64,000 nucleotides of DNA from Spirosoma arboris (GCF_009754945.1 NZ_WPIN01000029.1:18346-82345); one strand, 5' to 3'. Counted from the stretch's first letter, positions 36,301 to 45,232 are shown. Notes: generated by a model from the sequence alone, not told the origin. Made by a program: numbers and translations.

Positions 36301-36668
36301 GGGTTGGTGATACCTGGACACCGACGCATACCGACGCTACGTATCCAGTCATTTCAGCCGGTCAGAACGGAACAACTTATAACACCTATAACTACCAGAT
36401 CTCGGATTGGTCCGTGCAGAATGGCGCTTATGTACGCCTGAAAAATCTGGTGGTGGGCTATACACTCCCCCCGGTTATTACCAAAAAGATCCGGGTTGAT
36501 CGGTTGCGAATTTACTATTCCGGTAATGACCTATGGGAGCTTACACACATTAAAGATGGATGGGACCCCGAAGCGACACGTAGCGTCGGCCGGGCAAATA
36601 GCGAATCGACAACGTCCCGTTACCCATTTTATCGACTGCATACCGTCGGTGTAAATCTTACTTTCTAA
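33336..36668 (+). CDS. susC: SusC/RagA TonB-linked outer-membrane transporter
   Basis: An outer-membrane importer of about 1110 residues. Start taken at 33336 (MNRKWLLCLSSLLALQSALA, signal peptide); 33330 is also in frame. An Ig-like carboxypeptidase-regulatory domain follows (ISGMVTDEKEAPLPGVTIAV, TSDANGKYTINAP), then the TonB-interacting strand GLDEVVVVGYG near 130 and the plug (GQVPGVIVTRSSTAPGRANW, IRGATSTNGTEPLIVIDGVP, IENMSFLKDAAAAIYGARAA, GGVVLVTTK), all SusC/RagA signatures. The rest is a 22-strand barrel ending HTVGVNLTF. It imports oligosaccharides together with the lipoprotein encoded next. First gene of a five-gene operon; the spacing to susD is 18 bp. Confidence 0.97.
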   Translation: MNRKWLLCLSSLLALQSALARPITTVTAKNSPSMRPEPHGLQTSKQTSADITISGMVTDEKEAPLPGVTIAVKGTTRGTTSDANGKYTINAPSETAILVFSFVGYEKQEILVGKQTSLTIQLKGEARGLDEVVVVGYGSQKRATLTGAIATIDNKVFQDRGVVDNPLSALQGQVPGVIVTRSSTAPGRANWNFAIRGATSTNGTEPLIVIDGVPVSSQSALNSINPNDIENMSFLKDAAAAIYGARAAGGVVLVTTKRARSGKVVIQYDGSVSQKRIGLQPHLIDVKTFGQGLVDATTNDWYGVPPTTNLWYKMGQQMLNAPASGYLDLTTYNGQTVAPASNPLNPGFGDVKDLTFFNTNWVDVLWGTATSTQHNLSVAGRTDKAGYRISAGYLHDASLLQWGNNSNNRYNLRFTHDYQFTDRLKLESNISLEKNDIIQPTMLGNVLGQYQQPGFPVSTLNGQPYAWGTQYSPNWQAELGGDQKEYNTRVYTNFRLTYNLTKNLRLIGTAGYNWLSQDSKIQQKTIHWYNYLGTIQAPDNPTQANSYYQRQLNKDSYYNLNAYLEYQKTIRQDHDIALTVGTNYERDETNLYWAKTTNVANDNVPSLNLAIGDNTTKTVSESQSHYAIGSYFGRANYAYKQKYLLEAQARYDGSSKFDAKNRWQLFYGFSGGWRIAQEAFMQNLTFLNELKLRASWGSVGNQSGIGLYDYIQLLNVGATTGPTNSGFPIIGTSPVVYVGPTASLVSLNRTWERVETSNIGLDYSVLNRRLSGSFDYFIKHNRNMLLGQTYAAVIGAVAPAGNIGHLKTWGWEASLQWRDHIGPVNYRIGGSLTDNQNKLVSYGGANIINPGFNSAVEGYPVGSYFGLEYAGRIQTAEQLAAYRPLATGNNISMPLGSFNADGTVKVPGVRLGDNMFRDLNGDGKLTTPGDLKYLGRDDPRYSFALNLGADWKGFDIQAIFQGVGQRTIFREGNWRVPFGSIFQGQTDFWVGDTWTPTHTDATYPVISAGQNGTTYNTYNYQISDWSVQNGAYVRLKNLVVGYTLPPVITKKIRVDRLRIYYSGNDLWELTHIKDGWDPEATRSVGRANSESTTSRYPFYRLHTVGVNLTF

Positions 36669-36686
36669 GAACTTAAAAAGTTGACG

Positions 36687-38429
36687 ATGAAACCATATCG
36701 TATTCTCCATATTCTTTTATTGGTTGGTGCGTTGACACTGACCCAAACCAGTTGCAATAAAGTGTTGGAACTAGACCCGCTTGATCAGCTTTCCGATGCA
36801 GCCTACTGGAAGACGCCCAACGATTTTATGCTGGCGGCCAATCAATATTATCTATTCCTGCGGACGTTTACCGATGCAGTATCAGATAATCCCCATGCCG
36901 ATATCCGCTCCGATATCGTGGGAGGTCAGAATGCATTTAGTCGCGGAACGAATACCGTTCCCACCACAGACGGCGTCTGGAATAGCAATTATAGCGGTAG
37001 TGTTCCAACGGGTGCCTGGAGCCGGATTCGGGTTATTAATTATCTCCTGGATAAAGCGGCTACCTACCCTAACCCAACGGAAATCGCCAAATACGTAGCA
37101 GAAGCCAAATTCTTCCGTGCCTATATCTACTTTGATTTAGTACAGCTCTACGGAGGTGTACCCATTGTAGACAAAATTTTAGGCCCGAATTCGTCGGAGT
37201 TACAGGGACCACGCAATTCACGGGACGAGGTGACCGATTTTATTCTTAAAGATATAAACGATGCGATCACCGCTTTGCCTGCCAAGACGGCCCAAACGGC
37301 GGCTGAATTGGGTCGAATCAACAAGGAGTCCGCTCAGGCATTTCTCAGTCGGGTTGCGTTATATGAAGGCACCTGGCAGAAGTTTCGAAATAATACTGCC
37401 CGAGCCAATACGTTACTGGACATGGCTATTTCGGCTAGTGGTGCCGTCATAACGGGTGGTCAATACAGTTTATTCGCTCCAGCCGCCTTGGGAGACTCTG
37501 CCCAGAAGTACCTGTTCATCCTGGAAAATCAGAAGTCGAATCCTGCGAATATCACCAAGACAGCTAATACGGAATATATAGTGGTGAACCGCTATGATCA
37601 GACATTACGGCAAATCCGCTTCAATATTTCTCATACGGGTACCGGAGCCCCTACGCGCACTTTTGCGAATCTGTATTTATGTAAAGACGGATTACCTATT
37701 GAAAAATCCCCCCTCTTTCAAGGCTACGCTAAAGTGAATTCTGAATATCAAAACCGGGAAACCCGGATGCGGTATAACCTGGGCGTACCGGGTGCTCCGA
37801 GTTGGCAGGGAAATGCAAACTGGCGGGTAGACTGGGTTAGCGGTCCGGCCGATCTGGCGAATGCCCTAAAGGGAATTTATGGTGCTAATCCTGGTTATGG
37901 TTCCTCTAAATTTATTGCTGAACGTCAGGTTGCAGATAATGAAGAGGGCTATGATTATCCAGTTATTCGCTACGCGGAAGTGCTCCTGACGTATGCAGAA
38001 GCCGTTTTTGAGCGCAATGGAACAATCAGTGATGCCGATCTGGATAAATCGCTAAATCTGACCCGACTTCGCATCAATAAAACAATGCCTAAACTCAGCA
38101 ATCAGTTCGTGCAAACGAATGGCCTGGATATGCGGACCGAAATTCGCCGGGAGCGCACCGTCGAATTTTGGGCAGAGGGTTTTCGGACCGACGATTTAAA
38201 ACGGTGGCACAATGCAGTTGAGCTGTTAGCCCAACCCGAGCTATCGACCAAATGGACAGGTACCGAATTTGAGAAGACGTATCCTGCGGGAGCGTCGGCC
38301 GCTAAAGATGCAGACGGAGTGATTATTATCGATGCTGTTCGCAGTTTCTCAGAAAAGAATTACCTGTGGCCTATCCCATCCCAGCAGCTTCAGCTGAACC
38401 CAAAATTAGAACAGAATCCAGGTTGGTAA
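36687..38429 (+). CDS. susD: SusD/RagB surface glycan-binding lipoprotein
   Basis: A 580-residue lipoprotein from the ATG at 36687 (in-frame TTG at 36681 is less likely). Signal LHILLLVGALTLTQTSC with Cys at about 23. The SusD fold is seen in LSDAAYWKTPNDFMLAANQY, AEAKFFRAYIYFDLVQLYGG VPIV-type TPR segment, INKESAQAFLSRVALYEGTW, YPVIRYAEVLLTYAEAVFER and IRRERTVEFWAEGFRTDDLK RW near the end. It caps the SusC barrel and captures glycan at the cell surface. It is 17 bp from the GH28-like gene. Confidence 0.97.
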   Translation: MKPYRILHILLLVGALTLTQTSCNKVLELDPLDQLSDAAYWKTPNDFMLAANQYYLFLRTFTDAVSDNPHADIRSDIVGGQNAFSRGTNTVPTTDGVWNSNYSGSVPTGAWSRIRVINYLLDKAATYPNPTEIAKYVAEAKFFRAYIYFDLVQLYGGVPIVDKILGPNSSELQGPRNSRDEVTDFILKDINDAITALPAKTAQTAAELGRINKESAQAFLSRVALYEGTWQKFRNNTARANTLLDMAISASGAVITGGQYSLFAPAALGDSAQKYLFILENQKSNPANITKTANTEYIVVNRYDQTLRQIRFNISHTGTGAPTRTFANLYLCKDGLPIEKSPLFQGYAKVNSEYQNRETRMRYNLGVPGAPSWQGNANWRVDWVSGPADLANALKGIYGANPGYGSSKFIAERQVADNEEGYDYPVIRYAEVLLTYAEAVFERNGTISDADLDKSLNLTRLRINKTMPKLSNQFVQTNGLDMRTEIRRERTVEFWAEGFRTDDLKRWHNAVELLAQPELSTKWTGTEFEKTYPAGASAAKDADGVIIIDAVRSFSEKNYLWPIPSQQLQLNPKLEQNPGW

Positions 38430-38446
38430 GCGTAGTCAGAAAATAA

Positions 38447-39871
38447 ATGAAACACGTCACTCACGTTCTTTTTTTCTTCCTGATAGCTGCATTATCTACC
38501 GCATTAGCGCAGACGTTAGTAGTACATCCCGTTCCGCAGGAACTTGTCTATTCAGCTCACAATGATGACTTTACGGTTCGAGTCCGTAGATCTGGCGAAG
38601 CCTGGCAGGATTTGTTTGAATACGCAGTAGACGTGGATATGGATAAAGTCCAGATTGCGTCGATGGTTACCTTCGATTTTTCGGGAACGGTCGAGGTGGC
38701 CGTAACCGCAAATAATGAGACGATTCAGGCCGTACAGATTCGTCCGTTGTCGGCGGAGATAGTGCCTACGCTCAGGGGTAAAACGCTCTACTTCAAGCTG
38801 AATCAGCCGCGTAACTTATCCATCGAAATCAATGGAGATAAACGCCATAACCTGCATCTGTTTGCCAATCCGCTTGAAACGTATAAGCCTAACCCGAATG
38901 ACCCGAACATAGTCTATTTTGGTCCTGGCATCCATACCCCCGGCGACAAGCCCGGCGATGTATTTAATATACCGAGTGACAAAACGGTATATCTGGCCGG
39001 AGGAGCCGTGTTACGGGGAAAGTTAGTCTGCGACAAAGTAAAGAACGTACGGATTTTAGGACGGGGCATTTTGGATCACCCCCTGCGCGGGATCGAGATT
39101 ACGCATTCAGAAAATGTAGAGGTGGATGGCCTCATTGTCCGAAATCCACAGCATTACACCGTTTATGGCGGACAATCGAAAGGAATTACGATTCGGAATC
39201 TGAAATCGTTTAGCTGCAAAGGCTGGAGCGACGGCATTGACCTGATGAGTTGTTCGGACGTGCTCGTAGACAATGTATTCATGCGGAATTCTGATGACTG
39301 CATTGCCCTTTACGGGCATCGGTGGAACTATTACGGAAGCTGCCGGAATGTGACGGTGAAGAATTCGATCCTCTGGGCCGATGTCGCGCATCCGATCAAT
39401 TTAGGGCTCCACGGAAATACCGTTTCGGTAGGGGATACGCTGGAAAATATCACCTTCACAAACATCGACATTCTGGAACATGATGAAGATGATCCGAATT
39501 ATCAGGGGTGTATGGCTATTAGCTGCGGAGATTTAAATTTGATTCGCAACATACGTTTCGAAAACATTCGGGTTGACGATTTTGAAGAAGGGCAATTAGT
39601 CAATCTTCGCGTGCTGTATAATCAGAAGTATAATACCGGCCCTGGTCGTAATATTGAAGATGTTCTGTTTAAGAATATCACGTACACGGGTGCTTTAGCC
39701 AATCCGTCCATCATTGAAGGGTTAAGCGAAAAGGGAGCCATCAAAGGCGTGACATTTGACAACATCTCTATAAACGGGAAACAAATTCTCTCTACCACCG
39801 ACTTCGGTCTTAAGGTGGGGAGGTTTACTGAAGCCATAAAATTTACGCCTGTTTCTGCTACATTAAAATAG
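38447..39871 (+). CDS. GH28-like beta-helix glycoside hydrolase
   Basis: A 474-residue secreted enzyme. Signal peptide 1-21 (ends TALAQ). Residues 25-140 form a beta domain, and from about 155 a right-handed parallel beta-helix. Active-site motifs of GH28/polygalacturonase type are GWSDGIDL (Asp262, Asp265) and NSDDCIALYG (Asp283, Asp284), with HPINLGLHGNT as the downstream His-Gly segment. DHPLRGIEITHSENVEVDGL and NLKSFSCKGWS show the rung pattern. GH28 enzymes hydrolyse galacturonan or related rhamnogalacturonan; the DGxD..DD arrangement also occurs in GH49-like dextranases, so activity on another uronate glycan is possible. Third gene of the operon, 5 bp before the next. Confidence 0.85.
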   Translation: MKHVTHVLFFFLIAALSTALAQTLVVHPVPQELVYSAHNDDFTVRVRRSGEAWQDLFEYAVDVDMDKVQIASMVTFDFSGTVEVAVTANNETIQAVQIRPLSAEIVPTLRGKTLYFKLNQPRNLSIEINGDKRHNLHLFANPLETYKPNPNDPNIVYFGPGIHTPGDKPGDVFNIPSDKTVYLAGGAVLRGKLVCDKVKNVRILGRGILDHPLRGIEITHSENVEVDGLIVRNPQHYTVYGGQSKGITIRNLKSFSCKGWSDGIDLMSCSDVLVDNVFMRNSDDCIALYGHRWNYYGSCRNVTVKNSILWADVAHPINLGLHGNTVSVGDTLENITFTNIDILEHDEDDPNYQGCMAISCGDLNLIRNIRFENIRVDDFEEGQLVNLRVLYNQKYNTGPGRNIEDVLFKNITYTGALANPSIIEGLSEKGAIKGVTFDNISINGKQILSTTDFGLKVGRFTEAIKFTPVSATLK

Positions 39872-39876
39872 ATATA

Positions 39877-41739
39877 ATGATCGCTTGTTCTTGTCGCTAC
39901 CGACTTTTCTTTTCATTCCTGATAATCGGGTGGACATTTTCTCAATCCGTTACAGCCGCTCCAAAGCCCAATATATATCAGGCAAATTCGCCAGATACAA
40001 AGACGCGTATAGATATAACCGTTAATGATCAAAAAGAGCTTGTTTACCGCATGTGGCAAGCCGATGAACCGGTCTTGAATTGGTCAGGGCTGGGATTTCA
40101 ATTGGACGCGGTGAGTGTCGGACAGGCTGTAGTGGTCAAAAAACAGACTGCACACACACACAAAGAACAGTTTGCCTGGCCGCTGGGTGAAAACGACGTC
40201 ATTCAGAATGAGTATAACGAGCTGAAACTGGATTGTCAATCAGGATCGGTTTCTTATCAACTCATTGTCCGCGTGTTCAACGGTAGTGTGGCGTTTCGAT
40301 ACGTACTGCCGAAGCAGAAAGAAGAGAATGTGGGCGTTATCAGGCAAGAATACACCACCTTCGCACTGACCGATGCGTACACGATTTATCAGTACAACGA
40401 AGAGTCTGTCTTTACACCAACTACCGTTTCTGATCTTCAAAAAAGCTGCGATTTCCCGGCTACGCTGACCAACGGCCGGTTTTTTCTAACCATCGGTGAA
40501 GCAGATAATCGAGAGTATACTAAATCCGTCCTGACAGCAGGAAAAGCCAATAATTCACTGGCAATCGCTTTTCACAACGATTCAGTAAAGACAACGACAG
40601 GCTTTCAAACACCCTGGCGTACCATCAGTGTTGCTACATCGGCTATTGGTTTACATCAATTCAGCGATTTGCCGCTGCGGCTTTGTACTCCGACGAGCCC
40701 AACCGTTCCCGCATGGATAAAACCGGGGAAGCTCATTCGGTCGGGCCTGTCAACGCAAGGTGGACTCAACTGCATCGACTTTGCGGCTAAGCATGACTTT
40801 CAATACATTATGTTTGATGCAGGTTGGTACGGTGCCGAATTTCGAACCACCTCCGACCCGACTCAGGTCATTCCAGCCATTGATCTGCCTAAAGTCATTC
40901 AATACGGAAAGGAGAAAGGAATTGGGGTGATTTTGTACGTAAATCGGGTGGGCTTACGGGCAAAACTGGACGAAATTCTGCCATTGTATAAGAAATGGGG
41001 CGTCGCCGGATTAAAGTTTGGATTCGTGGATGGTCTAACCCAGGAAGGGATTACCTGGCTGGCCAGCGCTATTAAAAAGGTGTATGACCACGGTTTCATT
41101 CTGGACATTCACGATAACTATAAACCCACGGGCCTGAGCCGAACGTATCCAAATCTGCTCACTCAGGAAGGTATTCGAGGCAACGAAAATAACCCCGATG
41201 CGTTTCATAATACGGTGCTTCCTTTTACCCGCTTTATGGCTGGTGCTGCCGATTATACCTTCTGTTACCCCAACACCAATCGCTACTTTACCGACAATCT
41301 GTATAAGACCAAACTACAAGTCAGCAAGGGTCAGCAGTTGGCTCTTTCGGTCGTGTATTTCAGTCCATTGCAGGCTATCTTCTGGTACGGAAACCCAACG
41401 GATTACAACGATGAAGGCGAAATCGAGTTCTTCAAACGAGTCCCTACTGTCTGGAACGAAAGCCAGTATCTGGTCGGTGAGATTGGGAAAGTGGTTAGTG
41501 TCGCCCGCAGACAGGGTAGCACTTGGTACGTCGGTTCTGTGGCTGGCCTATCTGATTGGACGGGTACATTGCCGCTTCATTTTCTGTCCTCAGGGAAACA
41601 GTATAAGGCTACCATTTACGACGACGACGCTGCGGGTGGGATTCGCAAACAAGTCATTGACCTAAAGCCGACTGATAGTTTTCCTATTAGCCTGAAGGCC
41701 AAGGGGGGGCAAGCTATAATTATCGAAGAAAAGAACTAA
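39877..41739 (+). CDS. GH97-family glycoside hydrolase (second copy)
   Basis: A 620-residue secreted enzyme with a signal peptide (FFSFLIIGWTFSQSVTA). The GH97 N-terminal beta-sandwich (TVNDQKELVYRMWQADEPVL, LGFQLDA) and the barrel (IKPGKLIRSGLSTQGGLNCI, YIMFDAGWYGAEF, GIGVILYVNRVGLRAKLDE, LTQEGIRGNENNPDA, LPFTRFMAGAADYTF) are clear. Where most GH97 proteins, including the copy at 24742, have an aspartate (KxDF), this one reads GLKFGFVDG: the residue is Gly. The mechanism may therefore be inverting or use another residue. Fourth gene of the operon, 28 bp before the lyase. Periplasmic. Confidence 0.85.
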   Translation: MIACSCRYRLFFSFLIIGWTFSQSVTAAPKPNIYQANSPDTKTRIDITVNDQKELVYRMWQADEPVLNWSGLGFQLDAVSVGQAVVVKKQTAHTHKEQFAWPLGENDVIQNEYNELKLDCQSGSVSYQLIVRVFNGSVAFRYVLPKQKEENVGVIRQEYTTFALTDAYTIYQYNEESVFTPTTVSDLQKSCDFPATLTNGRFFLTIGEADNREYTKSVLTAGKANNSLAIAFHNDSVKTTTGFQTPWRTISVATSAIGLHQFSDLPLRLCTPTSPTVPAWIKPGKLIRSGLSTQGGLNCIDFAAKHDFQYIMFDAGWYGAEFRTTSDPTQVIPAIDLPKVIQYGKEKGIGVILYVNRVGLRAKLDEILPLYKKWGVAGLKFGFVDGLTQEGITWLASAIKKVYDHGFILDIHDNYKPTGLSRTYPNLLTQEGIRGNENNPDAFHNTVLPFTRFMAGAADYTFCYPNTNRYFTDNLYKTKLQVSKGQQLALSVVYFSPLQAIFWYGNPTDYNDEGEIEFFKRVPTVWNESQYLVGEIGKVVSVARRQGSTWYVGSVAGLSDWTGTLPLHFLSSGKQYKATIYDDDAAGGIRKQVIDLKPTDSFPISLKAKGGQAIIIEEKN

Positions 41740-41767
41740 CGATTCGGATAACTATAGACCAGTACCC

Positions 41768-44167
41768 ATGAGTCAACATAATCAAGTTTACCTCTTTTGT
41801 TGGGCTTACACGATGAGTCTGGCGTGGGCAATCATACCGGTACAGGCAGCCAAAGCGCATCCGTATCTGTTTTACACCCCGCAACGGACCAGTCGACTGA
41901 AAGAACGCATCAAAACGGATACGTTACTGGCCAATCGCTGGAACGAGATTCGGCAGCGGTGCGATCATTGGCTGTCGGAACCAAAGGGTGGTAATATGGA
42001 GCAGTTGGCTCTGGCGTATACCATGACTAGCGACAAGCGATACGCTGACCGGGCCAAAATCCTGCTTGGTGAGTTAGTGAACCGAGCTTTCTGGGATGGA
42101 ATGGATGATCGAACGCCACGTTGGAACGCAGGCCTGGGGACTAGTCATAGCAACTGGACGGCATCGGTCACCTATGATGCTATCTATAATGCACTTTCGA
42201 AAGACGAACGCAAGGACATTGCTGCCAAAATCGTGAAACTTGGCATTGAGCCTTCGATCAATGACTGGCTATCTAAAGACAAGCGGATTCAGTCGCTCAA
42301 TTCGATGGGTCACAACTGGTGGGCCGCCATTGTATTTGAAGCAGGTGTTGCATCGCTGGCTGTGATGAACGAAGTACCTCAGGCTAAAAAATGGGCTACT
42401 GATATTATGCAGGATAGTCGACAATGGTTTGCCTTTGCGGGGAGCCTATTGGAAAACAAACCAGCCAATTTTGATCCAGATGGGGGTTTTTATGAGAGCA
42501 TAAGCTATGCAAACTATGGCATATCAGAATATCTGTTGTTTCGAGTAGGGTACACCAATGCCATAGGGTCTATCAAAATGCCCTATGATGCGGTGCTTCA
42601 AAAAACGGTTGATTGGTTTATTCATGCTTCATATCCAAGAGCCGGAAAGCCACTGCTATCGTTTAATTTCGGCGATAGCAATGATCTGGCCAACGGTGAA
42701 CGACCTGCCAAACTACTCATTGCGTTGGGCTTGGGGAAGCCAGATTATTATTGGTACGTACAACAAACAGCAAACAATCGGTTTGGTGAAGGCTTAAAGA
42801 TAGAGTCGCCTATGGGGCTTCTCTATGAGCCAGAATATCAGACTATTCCATCGCTCCCTATACTTCCACCCTCAGCCGCCTATTCGTCGATGGGGTGGGG
42901 GATGTTGCGTTCGTCGTGGCAACCCAATGCTACGTTGCTGGGTGTAAAATGCGGTTTTACCTGGAATCACGCCCATGCCGATGCAGGTTCGTTCGTACTC
43001 TATCATAAGGGTGAATACCTGCTCATCGATGGAGGGGATGTTAGCTATGGTAATCCTGAATACAGCAATTATTTCGTGACAAGCCGGGCACACAACGTTC
43101 TCCTGTTCAACGGCGAAGCACAGGACGCACGCGATCAGTACAACGCGGTAAAGAATCCTGGTCATCTATACAATCTGATCGATGGCGGCAGCCTGAAGTA
43201 TGTATTGGCAGATGCGACAGGCCCGACCTCCCGTAACTTTCTGCGCAACTATCGCAATTTCCTTTGGATTGGCAAAGTCATTCTGGTTATCGACGACGTA
43301 AAAACCTACGACATTGGCCAATTTGATTACCTACTCCACTATGCTGACAAAGCTGTTAAGCGTGGTCCCGATTTTGAGATCACCAAAGACAGTGCGGCCA
43401 TCCTTTTCCGGCCATTGTATCCTGAAATGCTCCCACTGGGCTATCCGCATGACTTACCCGAAAAGATGAAATTTCGGACAGAGTACGGCCTGAAAGACCG
43501 GACGACCAATGTGCAGATTCCCTATTATGTACTGTCGCCCCCGGAGAAAACCGACCGTACCAAGTTTGTCAACGCGATCCTGCTACTGGACGAAACCAAT
43601 ACGTCAATCCAGACCGCAACGGGCTCGTCGGGAGCCAGTGGAGCTGCCGGGCGTAGTAATTTACCTGTCATCGAAAAGTTTGAAGGCACGAATTACTTAG
43701 GTGTTCGCATTACGCAAAATGGACAGATTGCCGAAATCTATATCAACCTGCTGGCGGATGGACGACTGATGCACCGGAACGCGAATGCAACCATTAACGG
43801 ATGGGAAACGGATGCATACATTTCGGCGATCACGTTTCCACAGAATGCTGATCGCCAGGATGCTTCTCAAATTTCCTCTGTATTTATCAGTAATGGTAGT
43901 TATCTACGTCGGAATGGGAAACCACTGCTAAGCTCCCTTTCCAAGGTATTTATGTATGCAGCCAAAACGTCGGACGCTCGCACGGGCACCCAACTGAACG
44001 TTCAACTACAAGGACAGTCACTGATTGAGGCATTCTTGGGCTTTGAGAAAGTGAGCAAATTAACCGTCAATAATAAAACGGTTTCTCCGCAATACGACTT
44101 GGATAAGCTGTTACGGATCGAGGTAGATGAAACCCGATCGATGAATACACTAATAACGATTCCTTGA
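41768..44167 (+). CDS. Heparinase II/III-like polysaccharide lyase
   Basis: A 799-residue protein with a signal-like N-terminus (YTMSLAWAIIPVQAAKA). Residues 30-330 form the alpha/alpha toroid (LAYTMTSDKRYADRAKILLG, NSMGHNWWAAIVFEAGVASL, NFDPDGGFYESISYANYGIS), and from about 380 the heparinase II/III beta-sandwich (GVKCGFTWNHAHADAGSFVL, LIDGGDVSYGNPEYSNYFVT, RAHNVLLFNGEAQD). His-Ala-His-Ala-Asp is the usual active-site/metal loop. PL12/15/17/21 lyases of this fold split uronate polymers (heparin, alginate) by beta-elimination. Last gene of the operon; with the GH28-like enzyme it points to an acidic glycan. Substrate unproven. Confidence 0.85.
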   Translation: MSQHNQVYLFCWAYTMSLAWAIIPVQAAKAHPYLFYTPQRTSRLKERIKTDTLLANRWNEIRQRCDHWLSEPKGGNMEQLALAYTMTSDKRYADRAKILLGELVNRAFWDGMDDRTPRWNAGLGTSHSNWTASVTYDAIYNALSKDERKDIAAKIVKLGIEPSINDWLSKDKRIQSLNSMGHNWWAAIVFEAGVASLAVMNEVPQAKKWATDIMQDSRQWFAFAGSLLENKPANFDPDGGFYESISYANYGISEYLLFRVGYTNAIGSIKMPYDAVLQKTVDWFIHASYPRAGKPLLSFNFGDSNDLANGERPAKLLIALGLGKPDYYWYVQQTANNRFGEGLKIESPMGLLYEPEYQTIPSLPILPPSAAYSSMGWGMLRSSWQPNATLLGVKCGFTWNHAHADAGSFVLYHKGEYLLIDGGDVSYGNPEYSNYFVTSRAHNVLLFNGEAQDARDQYNAVKNPGHLYNLIDGGSLKYVLADATGPTSRNFLRNYRNFLWIGKVILVIDDVKTYDIGQFDYLLHYADKAVKRGPDFEITKDSAAILFRPLYPEMLPLGYPHDLPEKMKFRTEYGLKDRTTNVQIPYYVLSPPEKTDRTKFVNAILLLDETNTSIQTATGSSGASGAAGRSNLPVIEKFEGTNYLGVRITQNGQIAEIYINLLADGRLMHRNANATINGWETDAYISAITFPQNADRQDASQISSVFISNGSYLRRNGKPLLSSLSKVFMYAAKTSDARTGTQLNVQLQGQSLIEAFLGFEKVSKLTVNNKTVSPQYDLDKLLRIEVDETRSMNTLITIP

Positions 44168-44213
44168 TTGCCGAGTTAGCCGAAGGTATCCAGTTTAATC
44201 CGGTGGTGGAGTG

Positions 44214-44242
44214 AACTGACATTGTCTTTTGACATGTCAGTT
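44214..44242. terminator. Bidirectional terminator between the lyase and the TIR gene
   Basis: AACTGACA..TGTC pairs with GACATGTCAGTT around a TTTT loop (12-bp stem with one bulged T). It lies at the 3' end of the five-gene operon and overlaps the stop codon of the convergent TIR gene (44237). Confidence 0.55.
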
Positions 44243-45232
44243 ATGCTTATCTGGTTGGACACTAAGAATCTCAATGCTTTTCTGAATTTCCTGCTCTGCA
44301 TTCCGTAATATGGATTGCCGGTGGGTTCCGTCTGCATTCGCTTTCTTAAGTGCAGCCTGTGCTTCTTTGATTGCCTCTAGTAATTGAGGATACAGTTTTG
44401 GGTCAAAAGCTTCAGCCGCAAAAGAAAGTGCATTGGCAGCTTCACGTCCGATAAACGGTTTTTCTTTGCCAATCAACTGGACAAGAAACTGGAGATGTTG
44501 CAGGCTAGTAAAAACCTGTAAGATTGAAACGGCTGCCAGTCGCTCACCTGGAGACGGACTTACAATTAATTCATCGAGTAGAGGATAGGAGGCATTTGCT
44601 AAATTTCGCATTTTTTCAAAGATCTGATTCATGCGTTTAGTACGCTCATCCGACTTCCCTACCATACGTTGGCGAGTTCTTTCATAGAGCTTTGCATAAC
44701 ATTGAACCTGATACCGAACCAGGCTGAGCGAGGAGCTGTCTAAGTTCGATGGGGTAATAGATTGAGGTAAGGGCTTTGGTGGAGGATTTTTAACCATTTT
44801 TTCTATTTCACTGGCTATCTCCAGTAGCGCATCTTCCCGCCTTGACCAGGAAGTAACAGGCTTAGCCCCATTAGGAATGAGCTGAAGCTCACTAAAAATA
44901 GATTCTTTCCATAAACAAGGTCTAAGTAAGATGACCATAACCTTCGCTTCCCCATGCTTCGCCCGGGCGAATGCTTTCTCGACTTCCACCCCAAAACAAT
45001 AATCAGAAGCCAGAAAATCGGCACTCAGTAACAGTAGAATTAGATCGGCAGAATCAAGTTGAGCGGTTATTTCAGTATTCCAGTTAGCGCCTGGCTGGAT
45101 TTGGCGATCATGCCACTCAGTAATAAGCTGTTGCCGTACTAATGGGGCAAGGTAGATACTAAGTTTATCACGTAAGGCTTTGTCCTTATGAGCATACGAA
45201 TAAAAAACTCGCCAGGGATCTTGGTTATTCAT
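44237..45232 (-). CDS. TIR-domain protein with C-terminal helical repeats
   Basis: A 331-residue cytoplasmic protein. Residues 7-150 form a TIR domain: VFYSYAHKDKALRDKLSIYL (box 1), ADLILLLLSADFLASDYCFG VEVEKA-type box with the conserved glutamate (about Glu83) that cuts NAD+ in catalytic TIRs, and VMVILLRPCLWKESIF with PIPNGA-like box 3 (LQLIPNGAKPVTSW). A Pro-rich linker (PPPKPLPQS) follows, then a helical domain that includes a HEAT-like segment (RLAAVSILQVFTSLQHLQF, IGREAANALSFAAEAFDP). TIR proteins of this type are often NADase effectors of defence systems, activated by a sensor domain. No defence partner gene is adjacent. Confidence 0.85.
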   Translation of the reverse strand: MNNQDPWRVFYSYAHKDKALRDKLSIYLAPLVRQQLITEWHDRQIQPGANWNTEITAQLDSADLILLLLSADFLASDYCFGVEVEKAFARAKHGEAKVMVILLRPCLWKESIFSELQLIPNGAKPVTSWSRREDALLEIASEIEKMVKNPPPKPLPQSITPSNLDSSSLSLVRYQVQCYAKLYERTRQRMVGKSDERTKRMNQIFEKMRNLANASYPLLDELIVSPSPGERLAAVSILQVFTSLQHLQFLVQLIGKEKPFIGREAANALSFAAEAFDPKLYPQLLEAIKEAQAALKKANADGTHRQSILRNAEQEIQKSIEILSVQPDKHN

